Origin: a virus
Reading direction: 5' to 3' (one strand)
Length of the DNA: 24,154 nucleotides
Virus record (IMG/VR): IMGVR_UViG_3300044986_000312
Coordinates: 1 to 24,154 of that record
The notes under the pieces are model-generated. The model ran no database searches and was not told the origin of the DNA. It saw only the letters and a list, made by a program, of their open reading frames with translations. The position numbers and the translations under genes were made by a program. Of the stretch, positions 21,979-24,154 are shown one piece after another; position 1 is the stretch's first letter, and every line of letters begins with the position of its first letter.

Positions 21979-22252
21979 CCAATTCATCTATCAAGCCAAG
22001 ATAGGTGCGCTAGGAGAGGTCATCTTCTGGAAATGCCATGAAGACAACACCTACTGCTTTAGCTTCTTTAACGGAGATGAAATTACTCCGCTCAATCTAT
22101 CGGCGGATGCCGCTTACTATGTGTGGGCGTTTATCGGATGCGAGCATCCCGATGCATCTATCTCAACTTTTACTACGGCCAAGAAGGCTGGTCGCGGTAA
22201 ACCTAAAAAGCGGCCTTCATTAACAACCAAAAAGAAAGCGAAAAGCAAATGA
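21962..22252 (+). CDS. Small protein with basic Lys-rich tail
   Basis: A start at the ATG at 21962 (MDTKNSQFIYQAKIG) gives 96 residues and a modest 17-base overlap with the previous gene; the longer frame to 21884 would overlap it heavily. The N-terminal two thirds look like a compact beta-rich fold (GEVIFWKCHEDNTYCFSF, LSADAAYYVWAFIGC). The end is strongly basic (KKAGRGKPKKRP, TTKKKAKSK), suggesting nucleic acid contact. Its stop overlaps the next start by 4 bases (ATGA). Confidence 0.65.
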   Translation: MDTKNSQFIYQAKIGALGEVIFWKCHEDNTYCFSFFNGDEITPLNLSADAAYYVWAFIGCEHPDASISTFTTAKKAGRGKPKKRPSLTTKKKAKSK

Positions 22253-22479
22253 GCAAGCAAGAGAAGAAAGACAACAGCGGAGCGGCATTTATGCGTAACT
22301 CCGACAATCCTAAAGCACCTTGGTGCAGCGGCCCCGTAACTGTTGACGGGAAAGACTACGAAGTGGCCATCTGGAAACAGAAGAGTCAAAAAGGCGATCA
22401 ATACTTGAGCCTCAAGTTTGGCCCTCCCTACGTTCCGAAGAACAAAAAACCCGCCACCAACGAAGATCCCGACTGGTAG
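22249..22479 (+). CDS. DUF736-like small protein
   Basis: This 76-residue protein starts MSKQEKKDNSGAAFMRN and has NPKAPWCSGPVTVDGKDYEV followed by AIWKQKSQKGDQYLSLKF. The order 'N..K..AP...G.v.vdGk.Y.v..W.....kG..YLSLk' resembles DUF736-type small proteins found in phages and mobile elements, of unknown function. It is the last soluble gene before the run of tiny membrane proteins and ends 7 bases before the first of them. Confidence 0.65.
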   Translation: MSKQEKKDNSGAAFMRNSDNPKAPWCSGPVTVDGKDYEVAIWKQKSQKGDQYLSLKFGPPYVPKNKKPATNEDPDW

Positions 22480-22486
22480 GATCTAA

Positions 22487-22633
22487 ATGGGCTTCATCGG
22501 CATAGCCATCTGCACTGTGTGCTATTTGCTCACGGCAGTTGATTTTTACATCAAGGGGAATGTCCCTATGGCTATTGCCTTTGGAGGCTACAGTATCGCG
22601 AACATCGGATTCCTTATCATCGCAAGACAATGA
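22487..22633 (+). CDS. Tiny membrane protein 1 (two predicted membrane segments)
   Basis: This 48-residue frame opens MGFIGIAICTVCYLLTAVDF, a hydrophobic helix, then a short polar turn (YIKGNVP) and a second hydrophobic stretch (MAIAFGGYSIANIGFLIIA) ending RQ. Two helices with a short loop give a hairpin topology like small holins, but also like many phage membrane miniproteins. Its stop overlaps the next start as ATGA. It is the first member of a five-gene run of coupled tiny genes. Confidence 0.65.
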   Translation: MGFIGIAICTVCYLLTAVDFYIKGNVPMAIAFGGYSIANIGFLIIARQ

Positions 22634-22728
22634 AGATTGGCATCACAACATTTTTCTTTATCACGCTTGTTGCTCTAGTCGTTTGGCTTTTTGCAATCTA
22701 CGGGTTCTGGAAACTTATCAATGGTTGA
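22630..22728 (+). CDS. Tiny membrane protein 2 (single span)
   Basis: This 32-residue frame is MKIGITTFFFITLVALVVWL followed by FAIYGFWKLING, a single membrane helix with a positively charged residue at each end. It starts inside the stop of the previous gene (ATGA) and shares 8 bases with the next. The tight coupling and clean hydrophobic pattern make it likely real although very short. Role unknown. Confidence 0.55.
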   Translation: MKIGITTFFFITLVALVVWLFAIYGFWKLING

Positions 22729-22810
22729 TTACGCCATCAGCTATGTGTTCTACATAGCCATCTTTATTGTCGGGCTCAAGGTGTTCAAGGACATGATTAA
22801 TCCACGATGA
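22721..22810 (+). CDS. Tiny membrane protein 3 (single span)
   Basis: This 29-residue frame reads MVDYAISYVFYIAIFIVGLK then VFKDMINPR: one hydrophobic helix with a basic C-terminus. It overlaps the previous gene by 8 bases and the next by 4 (ATGA). Possible accessory subunit of a membrane complex formed with its neighbours; no family recognised. Confidence 0.5.
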   Translation: MVDYAISYVFYIAIFIVGLKVFKDMINPR

Positions 22811-22986
22811 AAATGAACAAGCTTGAGAACTGGATCGCAAACCGCGACGAGAACGAAGTCAAGGTAATGAACTTGCTGCAAGAATACGGGATTGTAAGCG
22901 ACACGATCATCTGGGCCAAGGATTGTGGCAACGATCTGAAAGCAATCCGCTGGCTATCCGTCAACTCCCACCTCCTTCCAAAATGA
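22807..22986 (+). CDS. Small soluble protein inside the membrane-protein run
   Basis: This 59-residue frame begins MKMNKLENWIANRDENEVKV and continues with LLQEYGIVSDTIIWAKDCGN and a final KAIRWLSVNSHLLPK. It is helical and soluble, unlike its neighbours, and is joined to both by 4-base ATGA overlaps. Being co-translated with four membrane miniproteins, it might be their cytoplasmic partner. Function unknown. Confidence 0.6.
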   Translation: MKMNKLENWIANRDENEVKVMNLLQEYGIVSDTIIWAKDCGNDLKAIRWLSVNSHLLPK

Positions 22987-23111
22987 AGATTGTCGAAACA
23001 TTTTTAAATCTAGTTGGCTACGGTATCATGGCCAACGTGGTCTTTGCCGCCGCATTCTGTTTCTTTCGGTTACGAAAAGTTAACAGAACTTTGCGTCGAT
23101 CTTTAAAATAG
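22983..23111 (+). CDS. Tiny membrane protein 4 (single span, basic tail)
   Basis: This 42-residue frame starts MKIVETFLNLVGYGIMANVV, continues FAAAFCFFRLR and ends with a strongly basic KVNRTLRRSLK. One hydrophobic helix followed by a positive tail implies an outside-in topology with the tail in the cytoplasm. It starts within the previous stop (ATGA) and closes the coupled run. Role unknown; holin, antiholin or superinfection-exclusion functions are possible. Confidence 0.6.
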   Translation: MKIVETFLNLVGYGIMANVVFAAAFCFFRLRKVNRTLRRSLK

Positions 23112-23126
23112 CTTTTGCTATCCTTG

Positions 23127-23150
23127 CCCCCGATCTTTGAAAGGGGGTGA
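23127..23150 (+). promoter_or_regulatory. Strong Shine-Dalgarno hidden in a hairpin
   Basis: AAGGGGGTGA (23141-23150) is nearly a full match to the anti-Shine-Dalgarno sequence and lies 4 bases before the ATG at 23155. Its GGGGG (23143-23147) pairs perfectly with CCCCC at 23127-23131 around an 11-base loop, extendable by two G:U pairs. The stem would block ribosome binding unless opened, for example by ribosomes finishing the upstream gene. Confidence 0.6.
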
Positions 23151-23154
23151 GAAG

Positions 23155-23295
23155 ATGGAGTATACCAACCACCTTGGTATTGTCTATGGACCCTACGGAT
23201 CGATTGGGTATGTACAGCGCAACAATGCGCGAAAGCTGTTTTTTAGCATTCGCGGACTTTTGCGTTGGATCAAAAGGGTTCCATTGGATCTGTAG
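23155..23295 (+). CDS. Small basic protein, last gene of the early operon
   Basis: This 46-residue frame starts MEYTNHLGIVYGPYGSIGYV and ends FFSIRGLLRWIKRVPLDL. It is basic with a possible amphipathic C-terminal helix. The start is defined by an excellent Shine-Dalgarno sequence 4 bases upstream, and a strong terminator follows 8 bases after the stop, so it is very probably expressed. No family recognised. Confidence 0.65.
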   Translation: MEYTNHLGIVYGPYGSIGYVQRNNARKLFFSIRGLLRWIKRVPLDL

Positions 23296-23302
23296 GTTAA
23301 AG

Positions 23303-23334
23303 GGCGGGGGAGTAAAGTCCCCCGTCTTTTTTTT
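23303..23334 (+). terminator. Rho-independent terminator closing the early operon
   Basis: GGCGGGGGA (23303-23311) pairs with TCCCCCGTC (23318-23326), with one G:U pair, around a 6-base loop. Eight T follow (23327-23334). This is a canonical plus-strand terminator. The next gene starts 34 bases later and needs its own promoter; TTGAAC at 23333-23338 could be a -35, but no good -10 is evident. Confidence 0.92.
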
Positions 23335-23367
23335 GAACGTTCCACGATAAGCGGAGTCTAAGTTACC

Positions 23368-23835
23368 ATGTGGGACGAATATGTAGAGCAGGGTAAGAGC
23401 GTAGAGGCCAAGTTTGCCTCCATCCTTAACGATCCAGTCTTTGCCACCAAAGAACAGGACATGCATGAGCATTGGGATGTGATGGACGCTATGGGGCTTA
23501 AATACGATGTTAAGGGGATGAAGAAGTATCGGCGTAGCGACGATAAGCCTACTGACCGACTCCATTGGATCGAACTCCGCAACGTCAACGGCAAGAACGG
23601 CTGGCTCTATGGAGAAGCTGATGTTATCGCCTTTGAGACCCGCAAGTGGTGGCTACTGGTGGAGCGAAAGGATCTTGTCCAGTTTGTCGAGGGCATACTG
23701 GATGGGTGGGAGGTAACCACCCTAAAGCCCGAACCCTATGAAATCTACCAGCGTGAAGGCCGACAAGACCTCCTTACCATCTTACCAACAGTGGACTTGC
23801 TATCCATCGCCAGTCAAGTATTGGTAAAGAAATAA
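23368..23835 (+). CDS. PD-(D/E)XK-like nuclease-fold protein
   Basis: The 155-residue protein starts MWDEYVEQGKSVEAKFASIL, with GCGGAG 11 bases upstream of the start. It has EHWDVMDAMGLKYDVKGMKK near 34-53, then HWIELRNVNGKNGWLYGEAD near 66-85, then IAFETRKWWLLVERKDL. The order Glu13, Asp37, Asp47-x-Lys49 and Glu69 in alternating strands resembles the restriction-endonuclease-like fold, and small phage proteins with 'DVKG...W.E..N..GK.GWLYG.AD.IAFE' are common. They may be nucleases or inactive relatives. The first gene after the terminator, it begins a new plus-strand unit. Confidence 0.65.
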   Translation: MWDEYVEQGKSVEAKFASILNDPVFATKEQDMHEHWDVMDAMGLKYDVKGMKKYRRSDDKPTDRLHWIELRNVNGKNGWLYGEADVIAFETRKWWLLVERKDLVQFVEGILDGWEVTTLKPEPYEIYQREGRQDLLTILPTVDLLSIASQVLVKK

Positions 23836-23844
23836 GACAAGCTT

Positions 23845-23976
23845 ATGAGCGCAGGCAAAGGCAGCAAACCAAGGAAAGTAGATGGCCCGAAGTATCGGGA
23901 CAACTTTGATAGTATCAAGTGGGGCAAGAAGCCCGAAGCAAAGAAACCCAATGAACCTAAAGAAACTTCTAAGTAA
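23845..23976 (+). CDS. Small conserved phage-type 'GKGSKPR' protein
   Basis: This 43-residue frame starts MSAGKGSKPRKVDGPKYRDN and continues with FDSIKWGKKPEAKK. Miniproteins with 'GKGS..R....YR.N.D.I.WGK' occur widely in tailed phages, and I recognise the pattern, though the function is unknown. Basic and probably unstructured. It lies 9 bases after the nuclease-like gene and overlaps the next frame by 26 bases. Confidence 0.7.
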   Translation: MSAGKGSKPRKVDGPKYRDNFDSIKWGKKPEAKKPNEPKETSK

Positions 23977-24154
23977 GGGCCACCTCGTCCCCATCTACGA
24001 GGCCCGTGAAGACACAATCTTCCTGATTGGCTACCGCCGCAAGGCAAGCTCAAGAAAGTCCCACCAGCGGCCCTTCCTGCTCCCGCAACCCCTAGCCTTG
24101 GGCAAGATCGACCCAAATCCCGAAACAAAATCATGCACTACCGAATCAAAGAAG
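23951..24154 (+). CDS. Partial unknown frame at the window edge
   Basis: An ATG at 23951 opens 68 codons without a stop to the window edge, starting MNLKKLLSKGHLVPIYEARE and including DTIFLIGYRRKASSRKSHQR. The N-terminal half looks protein-like. The later part (RPFLLPQPLALGK, DPNPETKSCTTESKK) is less convincing. An alternative is that the real gene starts at the ATG at 24133 (MHYRIKE) in another frame, with the preceding stretch partly non-coding. The window is too short to decide. Confidence 0.4.
   Translation, partial: MNLKKLLSKGHLVPIYEAREDTIFLIGYRRKASSRKSHQRPFLLPQPLALGKIDPNPETKSCTTESKK

Noticed and set aside
1-24154. CRISPR array, integrase or attachment site
   Set aside because: No regularly spaced repeats with unique spacers, no recombinase motifs and no tRNA-fragment duplication were seen.

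Overview
The window is a stretch of a tailed double-stranded DNA bacteriophage (or closely related prophage) genome. The evidence is a large terminase with both ATPase and nuclease motifs, a probable portal, long tail-fibre proteins with typical phage fibre repeats, a DnaB-type helicase, an HNH nuclease, a dCMP deaminase and many tightly packed small genes. No integrase, rRNA or host housekeeping gene is present. The host cannot be named. Sec signal peptides and a lipobox on several phage proteins, plus signs of an o-spanin-like lipoprotein, point to a Gram-negative host. The Thr/Asn-rich fibre style and mixed use of Shine-Dalgarno sequences would suit the Verrucomicrobia/Bacteroidota side of the tree, but that is only a guess.

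Layout. (1) 1-10636, minus strand: virion module transcribed right to left. It runs TerL, an Ig-like connector protein, a small protein, a 913-aa fibre with a signal peptide, a second Ig-like paralogue, an 827-aa glycine-rich fibre, a probable fibre accessory protein, a 71-aa tip-like protein, a 350-aa fibre with a signal peptide, then the portal, which is cut by the window edge. Most junctions overlap by a few bases. (2) 10665-12018, plus strand: a putative small terminase divergent from TerL, and a Cys-rich protein. (3) 11975-14929, minus strand: five coupled genes ending in a glycosyltransferase-like protein and the replicative DnaB helicase. (4) 14936-15343, plus strand: an HNH nuclease. 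(5) 15255-16421, minus strand: an exported coiled-coil protein, an unknown protein and a lipoprotein, possibly lysis-related. (6) 16422-17341: about 0.9 kb with no convincing protein gene, holding a Met-type tRNA(CAT), a strong minus-strand terminator, a candidate promoter and a dense run of hairpins that looks like a large structured non-coding RNA or very long leader. (7) 17410-23295, plus strand: a long early-type operon. It carries an HTH regulator, a coiled-coil protein, a stand-alone DnaB N-terminal domain, a zinc-ribbon/PD-(D/E)XK nuclease, a zinc metallopeptidase-like protein, a dCMP deaminase, many small unknowns, and a chain of tiny membrane proteins coupled by start/stop overlaps, closed by a textbook terminator. 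(8) 23368-end, plus strand: a new unit starting with a PD-(D/E)XK-like protein.

The most unusual items are the structure-rich non-coding block beside the tRNA (compare the GOLLD and ROOL giant phage RNAs), the separate DnaB N-domain protein in a genome that also has full DnaB, fibre proteins with Sec signal peptides, and the coupled micro-membrane-protein array. All calls come from reading the sequence and from remembered family patterns; no database search was run.
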